Shown: piece after piece, positions 34,457-44,179 of the stretch
Numbering within the stretch: the stretch's first letter is position 1
Layout of the letters: each line of letters begins with the position of its first letter
Assembly: GCF_000350225.1 (NCBI RefSeq)
Contig: NW_005179140.1
Coordinates: forward strand, 31,514-95,513
Reading direction: 5' to 3'
DNA: 64,000 bases
From: Chondrus crispus
Taxonomy: Eukaryota > Rhodophyta > Florideophyceae > Gigartinales > Gigartinaceae
Made by a program: the position numbers and the translations under genes
The notes under the pieces: model-generated
Told to the model about the DNA's origin: nothing
Seen by the model: only the letters and a program-made list of their open reading frames with translations
Database searches by the model: none

Positions 34457-34919
34457 TGCTGCGTCTGGAGCCGCCCCCAACTGATAGAAGTACGATATCG
34501 TAATTCGCAACATCACGCACCTGGCTGGGTAGCAGCCAGGAGACGTAGACGCATGTGATTGGCAATGAACACAAGTGGCGCATGGGTGCCGTTCTCATAG
34601 ATGAACCACACATGTCAGCGTCCGCCCGGGATGGGCGGCACTGCCGACTGTCATTCGGTGGAGATCACTGTAGTCCCCGAGCGCTGAATGGCTGGGAGAG
34701 CTCCTGCGCCGGACGCGGCGCATATGTGCTCGGGGATAGGCTCACAGGGGACAGGTGTCCCCTACCGCAGCTGAGACTGAGGGGGCCGGGAGAGTGGCAC
34801 CGTTACCTAAATAAACGACTCTGCCAGCGCTTCTCCAGGATGGGGAAGGCAGAGGGGGATAGACTGTCCCTGTACGACTTGCCGCGGCGGAACCGAGGAG
34901 AAAGCACGAGTACGCAACA
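34457..34919 (+). repeat. 3' LTR of Gypsy-3
   Basis: About 99% identical to 29256-29718 by eye, followed by the target duplication GCTCG at 34920-34924. Confidence 0.93.
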
Positions 34920-36084
34920 GCTCGTGACTCCGAATTGCGCGACAATCCCTCTCCGTATACGGCGTGCAGGAAGGAGCTCACACGCATCTCCCGCGGAGAA
35001 GAGGCCGTCCCCCACGCCCGTGGGAGAGACAGGGTACTCCTCCCAGGGGCAGACAAGAACAGAGCGAGCCGCCGACGACTGCGAGCCTCAGACTGCGCGC
35101 AGACATCACGAGCAAGGAACGAGAGCTGGCTCCAGAACAGGATGTGCGCGTCGCTGGTGGACGCGGGCCTCGGGCGGCTGCCATCGCTGGGGCTGACGTG
35201 GTGGGGCCGCATCCACACCACGGACTGCGCTGTGATTTTTTTGTCAGAAAAGATTTTCGCGGGAAATTTTGGAATTTTATTTTGGTGATTTTGCCGATTT
35301 GACAAATGTCACGGGGGGCGTGGCGCATCCAACGCTGGATAGACGCGCACACGCGGGACGCCCGGAGCGGGTGACATAAGCGGCAAGGCAACGGAAGAGC
35401 CCGTGGACGGGCGGATGGCGAGGAGCGCGCCGCGACTGGCGGCCCCGTGGCGCTGGGCGTGAGCTGCCTGGAAGGCGTGCGACAGACGGTGGCGCCTCAC
35501 GCGAGCGGCCCGGGCGAGGCGGCGGGCAGGGGGCGTGGCGGCGCAGATATTGTAGCGGTGCAGCGAGCTGGCGGGCACAAGAGACCGCCCGTGGAGGGTG
35601 CGACGGAAGGGGGCCGTCACGAAAGCGGGGATCACATCACGGAGGCAGAATAGCGGCTGACTTTGCCAACTCACGTTACGGTGCGCCCGATTGCACCGTT
35701 GACAGGATCGACCTGCCACCGACGCTGTACCGGATGGAACGTTGTCTACTCAGAGAGCGACACGCCCGAATCGGATTGGGACTACGGGTGACGTACGAAC
35801 GGAAGAGCCGACGACTACGCTACCAGAAAAATCGGACGCGGATGTCGCACTGAAGGGGATTGCAGAGGCGTTGCGCAGGTTTGAGGGGACGGAGTGAGCG
35901 CCGTGGCCAACGGAGAAGCGAACGGGACGCGAGAGCGCACACGGCGGTGTGCTACCGGAAACGGGACCCGCGACGACTGGAGCAGAGGAGATGAGAATAC
36001 CAGGAAGGGGTTCAGGTCAAAGGAATCACGAGTCGCCCTACAAGCACATGTGAACGCGGACGTTCACACTTGTGGGGGGGGCCG
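34920..36084 (+). other. Gypsy-1 3' tail, second part
   Basis: Continuation of the Gypsy-1 non-coding tail after Gypsy-3. It is GC-rich with no supported gene. It ends in a run of G (TGTGGGGGGGGCC, 36071-36083) directly before the 3' LTR, which fits a polypurine tract. Confidence 0.65.
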
Positions 36085-36765
36085 TGTAGCATAACCCCCC
36101 CTGGGGGACTCACTTTAGATTAGATCACGATTGATTTAGTTACTGTAGAGCCCGACGCTCTACAGTTCCACCGAGCGTGTCCACGTGTGGCCACAGCACA
36201 CTTGCACACGTGTACCACGCGCGAACGAAGCGCGCACGCACCACGGGTAATACGTGTACTGTCAGCCTCGACATAGCTGACAGTATTACAGTGCAGGCCG
36301 ACCTGCACTACAGTAGCCCACTACAGTACCTCGGTACTGTAGTGTTATGATAGATTGTTTTGTATATTAAATATGGAGCGGACCGACGGCGGCGGAGGGG
36401 GGGAAGCACGGGCTTGTCCTCAACCGACCGCCAAGGTCAGTCCACCCAGCTTATTCTAAACGTCGCCTTCGCTCTTCGCGCGCGTTTAGTCGGAGCCGAG
36501 CCGGAGTGGACGTGCAGCACGCGAGCGAGCACGGAACCGCCTCCGCCCGTCAGCACTGGTACGTCACCCAGTGCTGCTCCGGGGCGTCGAGGCGTCGATC
36601 CGCTCGTGCGTGCGCGCGAGCCCTGCTCGCTCCCGCTCTACCACTGCTACCCGGGCCCGAGCCCGGTTCCGTAACTGGTTAGCCCGCTTCACCCCTTCTC
36701 TGATCCGGGGTCTACAGGTCGAACTGCGCATACACCTCCAGTCGTCTGGGGGTGTTTATGCTGCA
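36085..36765 (+). repeat. 3' LTR of Gypsy-1
   Basis: Copy of 4334-5014 with about 17 differences by eye. It ends TATGCTGCA and is followed by the duplication GCTCG (36766-36770), after which the Copia-A leader resumes. Confidence 0.92.
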
Positions 36766-38346
36766 GCTCGGTGCTCGTTTCTCAGCCCGCTTATCGATCG
36801 TTCGCCACCGATTGCTCGCCAGCTCTCTGCCCACCGCTTGCTGGCTTTTCGCGTCGCCGCTCGCGCTCTTACTGGCCTGTTACTCCGCCGACATCGCTCC
36901 GTCGCCGCTACTCCGAAATAGCCGCGCCGTCGTCGCCCACCGCTGGCGCTCTCCTCGCACCGCCGCTGTGCGGCTCGCGCTCGCACTTCTCTTTTGCTGC
37001 GCCGCCCACGCTCTCACTGCGGCGACGCGCCGCCGCCACCGCTACTCTCAAGCCGCCGAGCCGTCGTGCACGCCTCTCGCTGCTGCCGGCCATAGGCCGT
37101 TGCTGCGCCGCTATTCCGCCGCCGCCACAGCCACTCCCAACCCGCCGCGCCGCTGAGCAAGGCTCTTCCTGCTGTCGGTTCTACGTCGCCGCCGCGACAA
37201 ACTGTACGCCGCCACTACGACGCCACGCGTCTGCCGCTGCTACTCAGCAAGCCGCCGTGCCTCCGCGCACTCCTCTCGCTGCTGCCGGCCCTACGCTGCC
37301 ACTTCGCCGCCCCGCACGGACGTTTCTGCTATTTGCAAGCCGCCGCCCAGTCGCACACGGCTCTCGTTGGTGCGCCGCCGCCGCCTCGCCGCCACTTGCT
37401 CGCCGCCACCCGCCGCCGCTGCTGCTTCCCAGCCCCTGCACCGCTGCGAACGGGTCTTGCTTCTGCCTGGCTTGCGCCTCCGCTGCGCCCCCGAGGCACG
37501 CCGCTGCTACCCCGCCGTCGCGCCGCCGCCGCTACTACCGCAGCCAACGCCTGCTGTGGTCGTGCTACACACCAACCGTTGTCTTTGACTCCCACTTCCA
37601 GGCTCTGCGCTCGCAACTACTCGCATTTCTGTTGCCGTGTTGAGGCACTCCAGCACAATCACTGGGGGTCAAGTGCACACCCCCTCACCAGCCAAAGGGG
37701 TTGTCGTGTTGGACTACTAGGTGCCCGGCCGATTTACACGGTTTGGGTACTGAGACTGCTACGAAAGGGACTGTAGGACTGTTGTCGAGGTTTGTGGGAG
37801 TTAGGGAATCGGTTCTGTTTTAACTTTGCTCGAGAGCGGTTGACCCGGAATAAATACCCGGTGACGCGATGCTGGCAACTCGAACTGGAAGGTGAACCTC
37901 TCCGGCAAGGAACCCTACCGGTCCTTTTTGGGGCGGATAACGGCGTCGACCCTCTGTGGTCTGGAGTTTCCGGGCGTGGGAATCCTCTGGGGTGTTGTGC
38001 ACTGAGTAGGTAAAAGACAGAACTGCCGAACTAACCGTCGAGCTTGCTTCCCGAAAGAGACCAGACAGCCTTAAAGCCTGTGTACTAGCTGTTGTGGAAG
38101 TCTCGTAGGGATCTGAAAGCGCCTACTCCGTGAACGCAGGAGCAGGTAGATAGCTGAAGACGTTCCCTGACCCGTACAGTCTACGGGCGCCAGATGTCGG
38201 ACCTCTTCTACCCGCTAGAGCAGCGGGCTCCGAGGGTGGGAACCTAACAAGGTCAACCCTGTTCAGCTCAAGTTACTGCCCAATCAGCTCTTGTTCGTCA
38301 AGAACACACTACCCAAATCTTCCCCAGTCGCCTTCTGCTCTCCGAC
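36766..38346 (+). other. Copia-A leader, main part
   Basis: About 1.6 kb of untranslated leader between the Gypsy-1 insertion and the gag-pol ATG. The first 800 bp are C-rich repeats of CGC, CTG and CCG triplets (CGCCGCTCG-like), which leave several frames open without protein-like content. From about 37,040 it aligns with the Copia-C leader (from about 61,720). From about 37,930 comes a less repetitive segment with a structured RNA domain. GGGCGGATAACGG near 37,931 is also found at 55,409 and 62,487. Confidence 0.75.
38049..38227 (+). ncRNA. Structured RNA domain in the Copia-A leader
   Basis: It lies 120 nt before the gag-pol ATG. Helix 1: UCCC (38049-38052) with GGGA (38108-38111). Helix 2: GAGAC (38057-38061) with GUCUC (38100-38104). 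Hairpin 3: CCUACUCC (38122-38129) with GGAGCAGG (38139-38146). Hairpin 4: CCCGUA with UACGGG (38171-38187). Hairpin 5: a short stem at 38193-38205 (one mismatch here, paired in Copia-C). Hairpin 6: CCCGCU with AGCGGG (38211-38227). Hairpins 4-6 all have five-base loops. The Copia-B counterpart keeps all these pairings with different bases at eight or more pairs, which strongly favours a functional fold. Candidate roles are internal ribosome entry, packaging or dimerisation, or shielding of the start; none is shown. Confidence 0.7.
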
Positions 38347-41300
38347 ATGCCTTCCCCCTCTAACGATGGAGCAGGGCGATCGGAAAGCGGCCAACCTTCA
38401 ACTCCCGCTCCTGCCGAACCCCAGCATACCTTTATGAAGGGCATTTCAAGTGAGACATTGGGTGCACTTACTAGTCCTCAGAAGGGGTTCATATCCTCAA
38501 TCCGATTTCTTGAAGGGAACGCAGAACTCACAGGTCTTCAATTGAAACGGGCCATCGCCGATATGTTCCCACCCGCCTCACTTTTCCGACAGGAGATTTG
38601 CGACATCCCTGCAGTTCTAATAGAACTTCGGAACTTCCTTGGTAGTCGAGGTGGAAATTTGCAACAACACTCGTCTCACAGGGTCGTCATGACTTTGGCC
38701 CACGGCCTTTACGAAGAGGCTGAAGACACACAAGCAGCGATTGAGATGGCGCGTGAAATCGTCGCTGCTGGTCGCCGACCTCGATCAACTGCTTCACGCT
38801 CAAACAGGAGAGAAGAAACGCAGCCAGCTTCTCAGGTGACAACACCGACCTCCACAAACTACTCCTCAGCAGAAAAAGTTGCACATAATGTAGCTATGAG
38901 GCTTAAGGACAGGGACAAAAAGTCTTCTGGAGACTTAAGTGACTCTTGGATGGAGTACGTCGACGATTATATGCAGCTTTGTCGTGACTGCTCCCTACCT
39001 CCTTCCCAGAAACTGCAGTATCTTCATAACCTGCTACAGGGTGACGCAAAAAGATACTACCTGGATAAGGTAGATGGATATGCCACTACTTTCCAACAGG
39101 CCATTCAAATGCTAGAAAGCGAATACAACTCTGCTGTGCGACAGAGTAGGGTCAAGAACTACTTAGGCTCCCTTCGTGTAACTTCTTTTGCCTCCCAGGG
39201 TACCGAAATGTCTGATGCCCTTGCCAAAGTGGACAAAGCTATCATAAAGCTTTCAAGGCAGGCCCCGAGATCTCACCAGGGGGACGCACACAAGGTGGAA
39301 TTCCTGCGGAACGCTGTCGTCGGGACTCCTTGGTCAAACGAACTATTGAGTAGAGTCGCAACACACCAACTGACATTCCAGCAGCTTTATGCAGAGCTAG
39401 AAGCAGCTCTTCAGTTGCACAAGGAATCTAAGCTGGCCATGCTACGAGACCGTGCTCAACTAGGGCGAAGAACACTCCCTGAAGATGATTCTGCAAGGAT
39501 TATGTACGCCGGGCAAGACCGTTACTATCACGGTACGGATCCTTCTCATCTCGGTAAGGCTCGGAAGTCATACAGACCATCTTCAATTCCCAGAGGGACA
39601 GAAGCAAAGCCTGCCCGGACGGGACAGTTCGACCCCCTCTCATTTTCTGGATGCTCCAATTGTGGCGGCCATCATCTTGTAAAGGACTGTACTCTGCCGT
39701 TGAATACATGTCGAGCAGCCGCACGGAAGATGGATTACTACTCGAAGAAGGCAAACACAAAAACCATCGCGGTGCATCACGTTCTAGAAGATCTATGCCA
39801 ACAGCTGGAATGCACACGAACTGATGATCCTGACGAAGAAATCGAGTGTAACGACGTAAGCATATTCGAGAGTATCCTTGGACAAGAAAGCCCAGAACCG
39901 GAAGTCGAGTCCGAGGATGAGGGGACCCCCTCATACTCGGACGAGCATACAACTCATGTCTACGTCACTAGAAAGACTTGCAGCATACCATCGCTGGACC
40001 TCTTCCAGGGCGTCTGCATTGATTCTGCCGCTCAGAAGTCGGTGATAGGAGCTGCCCAAGCAAAAGCGTACTGCAGCTTATTCGACATCCCTTTCCAACT
40101 CTCTGACCGCAAGACAAGGAACGTGTTCAGCTTCGGGACTCATAAACATCCTGGTCTTGGGATTTTGGACATTCGGGTACCAATTAGCTCAACCCATTTC
40201 CTCCCCCTCTCTGTGGATGTGGTTGATACCAACGTACCATTCCTTCTCGGCCTCGATTACATGGAACGGTATAGAATGGTAATTGACACAGATAAGTGTG
40301 TTCTCTCATCAAGACTGCAGGGGTGGACTGTCCCACCAAAGAAGAAACTGGGGCACTTGTACTACGAGTGTGGTCCACAAATTCTCTTTACCGAAACCGA
40401 ATTGATGAAAGTACACAAGCACTTTCACCACCCAGATTCTGAAAGGCTCTACGGGGTCATGAAAAGGTCGGACCCCGGGAAAACCTCCCCTCAGGTTCTG
40501 AACGACCTGAAGCGCATCAGCGCAGCGTGTGATCTTTGTCAAAGACTGTCACATGGCCCACATCGATTCCGGGTCGCACTCCCAGACGGAGAAGTGGTTT
40601 TCAATAAGACGGTATGCCTGGACCTCATGTACCTCGACAATGCCGCAGTCCTGCACGTGGTAGACAAAGACACAAAGTTCTCTGAGGCCTCTTTCCTTCC
40701 CAAGGAGAGTGCTGATGACACTTGGAACACTTTCATGCGCATATGGGTCTGTATATATATAGGGTTCCCAGACATAATGGCAACCGATCAAGGACCCCAA
40801 TTTACGTCCAATAGATGGCTCAACCTAGTCAATCTAGCCGGGATCGCACACCACCCTTCCGGTGTACAGAACCACAACGCATTGGGCGTTGGTGAGCGCT
40901 ATCACTCCTTTTTGAGAGGTATCTACCGCAAGACACGGCAGCAATTCCCGGAACTCGAGAATGACCACATTCTTGCACTATCCGTCAAGGCCATGAACGA
41001 TACAGTTGGGTATCACGGCCTGGCCACTCTCCTCGTTTTCGGGGCCATGATGCGGATTCCAGTGACCCCTATGGACATTCCGGCTCAGGTAGATCGAATG
41101 AAGGCTATGGCATTGGCTAGGAAAGAAATGACCAAATTCATCGCAAAGGAAAGAGTGACCAGGGCTTTCCGCATGAAAGTCCCGGCTGCTACTCTTACGG
41201 ATATACCAATCGCCTCCGGCGTTCTGGTGTTCAGGGAGAAGCCTGAGAACAAGTGGGTTGGTCCGTACACGGTCGTGGGGGTAAAGGATAAGAGTGTTTT

Positions 41301-43035
41301 TATTGATCTGAACGGCACTAACAAGCAAGTGTCTATCGACAAAGTGAAAGTGTACAACACTCCCGCATCCTTCGTACCCATTCTATCCACTCTTGAAGCA
41401 AGGAATGAAGCTGTGCCGGGGCCTACAGAGTTGCACATGGAACCTACAACAGTACCTCAAGGCGATGTGCTGAACGATTTAGAATCAATACTGAGCAGGA
41501 TCCGTGCGAACCCTGGAACTCCTTCATGGAAACCGGGACCTTTGAGAGGTCTCTTCCCTTCTTTGGAACTCGTTGCACCGATTGACACAACAACCAACGC
41601 CCACATTCTTATGACCCAAATCATCGAACAAGGGGACGTAAGAGCAAAATCTGGTGAATTCGCCAAAACCATGAGAACAGAAGTTCTCGGTCTTGAGAAA
41701 AGGAACACTTGGAAGATTGTACCCAAGGAATCTCTTCCTTCTAACCCAAATATTTTGGGAGGACGTTTTGTGCTGGCTCTTAAGAATGCAGGCACGGATA
41801 ATGAGCTTGCTAAAGTCCGTTACGTAACACAGGGTCACCGGGACAAAGACAAATCGTACATGGTCCACAACATTACGAACTTGCGACAAAGTTCGACGAG
41901 AATAATAATCTCTGTGGCGGCGATCAAAGCATTTGGCATCTTCTCACACGATGTAACGCAAGCATACCTACAAAGTGAGGAGAAACTCACCTGTAAGGTA
42001 TTTCTGCTCCCCAAAAGGAAGGACATGGAACACTTTGGAATCGCCGAGGAAGAGACTCTAGAACTCCTCACGCCAATGTACGGTATGACGGACGCCGGCG
42101 ACTACTGGGGGGTCACCGTCGACCATCACGCCAAAGATGATCTTGGCCTAGTGCCTCTGCTAGGGGATCCGTCTTTGTACATCAAACGTAACAACGAGGA
42201 TGTGGACGGACTCTTGGGTATGTGTGTCGATGACGGATGCTTAGCGGGAAATGAGGTAATGCAGGAACTTACGAAGTTAACTCTCCACAAATTTGAATCG
42301 AGGCCACGAGAATGGGACAAATTTGACTTCTTCGGAACAAGTATCTCAACAGAGCAAAGCAGCCATTTTACAATATCACAGAAGGCCTATATTGAAATAC
42401 TAAAGCCACTGCCGCTGCATGCATCATTTGAACGCTTCAGATCCTACCGCGCCACACTGGCTTGGGTTGGGTACACGAGACCTGACGCATTATATGCTAT
42501 CAACAAAGCTGCACAGGTTACACCTAGTACTTTCGGAGTGGAAAAGATCAAGGCCTTCAACAGTACGATCAAACGTCTCCGAAAGACGCCGGAGAGATGC
42601 CTTAAATATGCCCCACTGAACAAGTCCACGCTACATCTGAGAGTATACGCCGACGCTTCCTTCGCCGGAAATGACGATTTTTCCTCACAGCTTGGGTTCA
42701 TCATTCTCTTTTGCGATAAAACAAACCGGTCACATGTTCTGGATTACTCAAGCAGAAAGTCTAACCGAGTAGTCAGATCCATTCTTGGTGGAGAGGTGTA
42801 CGCTTTCGCCGACGGATTCGACAGAGCGTACATATTACGACATGACCTTCAAATGATATTCAAGAAGAGAATCCCACTTCATATGTTCACGGATTCGCTA
42901 CGAATGTTCGACGTCATCACCAAGGGTTCTTCAACGACAGAGAAAAGGCTGATGATTGACATAGCATCCTCTAGAAAATGCTATAACCGAGAACAAATAT
43001 CTCATGTCGAGCTTGTCTCCTCCGAAACAACGTAG
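38347..43035 (+). CDS. Copia-A gag-pol polyprotein
   Basis: A single 1562-codon frame in Ty1/copia order. Gag-like helical domain to about residue 370; zinc knuckle CSNCGGHHLVKDC at about 435; retropepsin-like segment at about 555-640; integrase zinc region (HKHFHHPDSERLYG to CDLCQRL, about 695-735) and core (CLDLMYLDNAAVLHVVDKD, ATDQGPQFTSNRW, GVGERYHSFLR); reverse transcriptase with HDVTQAYLQSEE at about 1200 and MCVDDGCLAGN at about 1292; RNase H with VYADASFAGNDD at about 1433, GGEVYAFADGFDRAYILRHD and MFTDSLRMFDVITKG. Integrase before RT defines copia. The RNase H end resembles the GalEa/red-algal-type lineage as I recall it. It looks nearly whole, with about one break. Confidence 0.9.
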   Translation: MPSPSNDGAGRSESGQPSTPAPAEPQHTFMKGISSETLGALTSPQKGFISSIRFLEGNAELTGLQLKRAIADMFPPASLFRQEICDIPAVLIELRNFLGSRGGNLQQHSSHRVVMTLAHGLYEEAEDTQAAIEMAREIVAAGRRPRSTASRSNRREETQPASQVTTPTSTNYSSAEKVAHNVAMRLKDRDKKSSGDLSDSWMEYVDDYMQLCRDCSLPPSQKLQYLHNLLQGDAKRYYLDKVDGYATTFQQAIQMLESEYNSAVRQSRVKNYLGSLRVTSFASQGTEMSDALAKVDKAIIKLSRQAPRSHQGDAHKVEFLRNAVVGTPWSNELLSRVATHQLTFQQLYAELEAALQLHKESKLAMLRDRAQLGRRTLPEDDSARIMYAGQDRYYHGTDPSHLGKARKSYRPSSIPRGTEAKPARTGQFDPLSFSGCSNCGGHHLVKDCTLPLNTCRAAARKMDYYSKKANTKTIAVHHVLEDLCQQLECTRTDDPDEEIECNDVSIFESILGQESPEPEVESEDEGTPSYSDEHTTHVYVTRKTCSIPSLDLFQGVCIDSAAQKSVIGAAQAKAYCSLFDIPFQLSDRKTRNVFSFGTHKHPGLGILDIRVPISSTHFLPLSVDVVDTNVPFLLGLDYMERYRMVIDTDKCVLSSRLQGWTVPPKKKLGHLYYECGPQILFTETELMKVHKHFHHPDSERLYGVMKRSDPGKTSPQVLNDLKRISAACDLCQRLSHGPHRFRVALPDGEVVFNKTVCLDLMYLDNAAVLHVVDKDTKFSEASFLPKESADDTWNTFMRIWVCIYIGFPDIMATDQGPQFTSNRWLNLVNLAGIAHHPSGVQNHNALGVGERYHSFLRGIYRKTRQQFPELENDHILALSVKAMNDTVGYHGLATLLVFGAMMRIPVTPMDIPAQVDRMKAMALARKEMTKFIAKERVTRAFRMKVPAATLTDIPIASGVLVFREKPENKWVGPYTVVGVKDKSVFIDLNGTNKQVSIDKVKVYNTPASFVPILSTLEARNEAVPGPTELHMEPTTVPQGDVLNDLESILSRIRANPGTPSWKPGPLRGLFPSLELVAPIDTTTNAHILMTQIIEQGDVRAKSGEFAKTMRTEVLGLEKRNTWKIVPKESLPSNPNILGGRFVLALKNAGTDNELAKVRYVTQGHRDKDKSYMVHNITNLRQSSTRIIISVAAIKAFGIFSHDVTQAYLQSEEKLTCKVFLLPKRKDMEHFGIAEEETLELLTPMYGMTDAGDYWGVTVDHHAKDDLGLVPLLGDPSLYIKRNNEDVDGLLGMCVDDGCLAGNEVMQELTKLTLHKFESRPREWDKFDFFGTSISTEQSSHFTISQKAYIEILKPLPLHASFERFRSYRATLAWVGYTRPDALYAINKAAQVTPSTFGVEKIKAFNSTIKRLRKTPERCLKYAPLNKSTLHLRVYADASFAGNDDFSSQLGFIILFCDKTNRSHVLDYSSRKSNRVVRSILGGEVYAFADGFDRAYILRHDLQMIFKKRIPLHMFTDSLRMFDVITKGSSTTEKRLMIDIASSRKCYNREQISHVELVSSETT

Positions 43036-43164
43036 CCGATGGTTTGACAAAAGAACATCCCAACGAAGCCTTGGAAAAGTTCCTAGATACGGGTTACGAT
43101 CACATTACTGTCCGAAAATGGATTGTCAGGACTCTGGCAAGTTCTACTTCAGGAAAAATGGCAG

Positions 43165-43478
43165 TGTGAAAGTTTCTATCATAATGTCTCTCATATGGCG
43201 ATATACCTCACCACGTGAATGGGTCACGCAGTGAGGAAAGAACTTGCCGTGTTTAGGGTTACAGTAAATTAGTATATAACGAACAATCCTATGGGACTAG
43301 CGCGTGGGTCTGCCCGGAGGCAGATTTGAACAGACGTGTCTACGCAGAATCCTTCACGAACAGTGCTCCAATTGCCCGGAGGTTCGGTCGGGTTTGAAGA
43401 GCCGGTCGTAGGTTCTTCTAGACATAAATAAACTGTTTAAACTATTTCCTTCAAACTTTTTCTGGGACAATTCCCACA
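43165..43478 (+). repeat. 3' LTR of Copia-A
   Basis: Copy of 3795-4108 with about seven differences. It is preceded by a short A/G-rich run (CAGGAAAAATGG, 43150-43161) that may be the polypurine tract. Confidence 0.93.
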
Positions 43479-43891
43479 CCGGCCGCCTGCTTGGAACCCC
43501 CTCCCCTGTCATCGTCCGGCCCGTCTTGCTGGCGTTGGTACCAACGCTTCTGAATCCGGGGACATTCCGCCACAAAGCGCGTGCGGGCAATCATTGCTCG
43601 GCCGTCCCTGTGTTGGGGTCTCTCGGCGATCTGCGCCGTCTCTGCCGGGTTGGCGGCACTGAATGGCTTGCGACAGTCGCGCGTCACTTTGCATGTGGGC
43701 GAGATTTCTATCTTGTCCATCAAAGCTCGCAGACCGGTTCTCGCTGCGACAGTGTCCAAAAAGTCTACCTGCCCACTCGGCGCATGACTCGACTTGGGGG
43801 GACCTTCAGGCGGGTTGCGTGCCCTCCGGGGGGGTACGTGCCCTCCGCGAGGGTACCGTACTCGTATCGTCCTACGGCTTTCGTTGCAGTA
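43479..43891 (-). pseudogene. Minus-strand open frame interrupted by Copia-A
   Basis: Between Copia-A and transposon 2 the minus strand is open for more than 100 codons (about 43,850 down to the Copia-A edge). It contains TGLRALMDKIEISPTCKVTR, FVAECPRIQKRWYQRQQDG and a Gly/Asp/Arg-rich stretch. It ends at the Copia-A insertion point in the same phase as the open tail at 3666-3794. The basic, Cys-containing make-up recalls a nucleic-acid-binding protein or a Gag tail, but I recognise no family. Its upstream end is lost or lies beyond transposon 2. Confidence 0.4.
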
Positions 43892-43922
43892 CTGTAAAGG
43901 TAGGTGGCCCTAATTCTTGGCC
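43892..43922 (+). repeat. Left terminal inverted repeat, transposon 2
   Basis: Matches the reverse complement of 46261-46291 except at the second base; TA precedes it. Confidence 0.9.
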
Positions 43923-44179
43923 ACCGGTAGTAATGTAAAAAACAAAACTAGGAAATGAGGGCCGGAGAACATGGTTTCTGGACCGTTGGAATCGTGACTT
44001 GAAGCTCTATCAAAGTCCACCAATCGTTTCCGCTAAAGCGAAACGCCACCAAAGAAAGGTGACAGGCAACATTCCACACTGAAGCAAGGGAAATTTGGCA
44101 ACAAGTGCCTAAAGATCGGTCACTGATCGGAATTGGCCCGGTGGACTGCCAAAATTATGTAACGTTTATTGGGTCCACG

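Larger units (their letters stand above)
29256..34919 (+). mobile_element. Gypsy-3, divergent Ty3/gypsy element, 5.66 kb
   Basis: Two 463-bp LTRs (29256-29718 and 34457-34919) differ at only about four positions (<1%), and the flanking GCTCG is exact (29251-29255 and 34920-34924). It is the youngest layer of the nest. Between the LTRs are gag (29748-30689), pol (30858-33803) and a C-terminal part to 34412 with a chromodomain-like end. A short G-rich tract (34448-34455) precedes the 3' LTR. About three breaks lie in the coding region. The RT has a WLDD-type active-site motif and resembles oomycete gypsy elements as I remember them, unlike Gypsy-1 and Gypsy-2. Confidence 0.9.
4334..36765 (+). 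mobile_element. Gypsy-1, Ty3/gypsy chromovirus holding two nested elements
   Basis: LTRs lie at 4334-5014 and 36085-36765 (681 bp, about 17 differences by eye, roughly 2.5%). The target duplication GCTCG is exact at 4329-4333 and 36766-36770. Order: 5' LTR, primer-binding site 5016-5028, gag 5091-7688, pol 7774 to 11684, the integrase end with chromodomain at 26087-26795, a long non-coding tail (26796-29255 and 34920-36084), a G-rich polypurine tract just before 36085, and the 3' LTR. Gypsy-2 is inserted in the integrase region and Gypsy-3 in the tail. Apart from these insertions there are about three breaks in the coding part. Confidence 0.92.
3795..43478 (+). mobile_element. Copia-A, Ty1/copia LTR element holding three nested elements
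   Basis: The element runs from LTR 3795-4108 to LTR 43165-43478. Both LTRs are 314 bp and differ at about seven positions by eye (about 2%). Flanking pentamers are ccggt (3790-3794) and ccggc (43479-43483), a duplication with one mismatch. Between the LTRs lie a long C-rich leader (4109-4333 and 36766-38346, split by Gypsy-1), a structured RNA domain (38049-38227) and a single gag-pol frame (38347-43035). Apart from the Gypsy-1 insertion it looks almost whole, with about one break. It is the oldest layer of the nest, though still young by LTR divergence. Confidence 0.9.

Noticed and set aside
36771-37643. 290-codon Ala/Pro/Arg-rich frame
   Set aside because: It lies in the C-rich triplet-repeat leader of Copia-A. 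Several frames are open there for compositional reasons, and the matching Copia-C leader does not keep the same protein.
38049-38227. Group I intron, rRNA fragment or tRNA-like structure as explanation of the leader fold
   Set aside because: I see no conserved group I core, no rRNA resemblance and no tRNA arms. The fold is a series of simple hairpins after one two-part stem.
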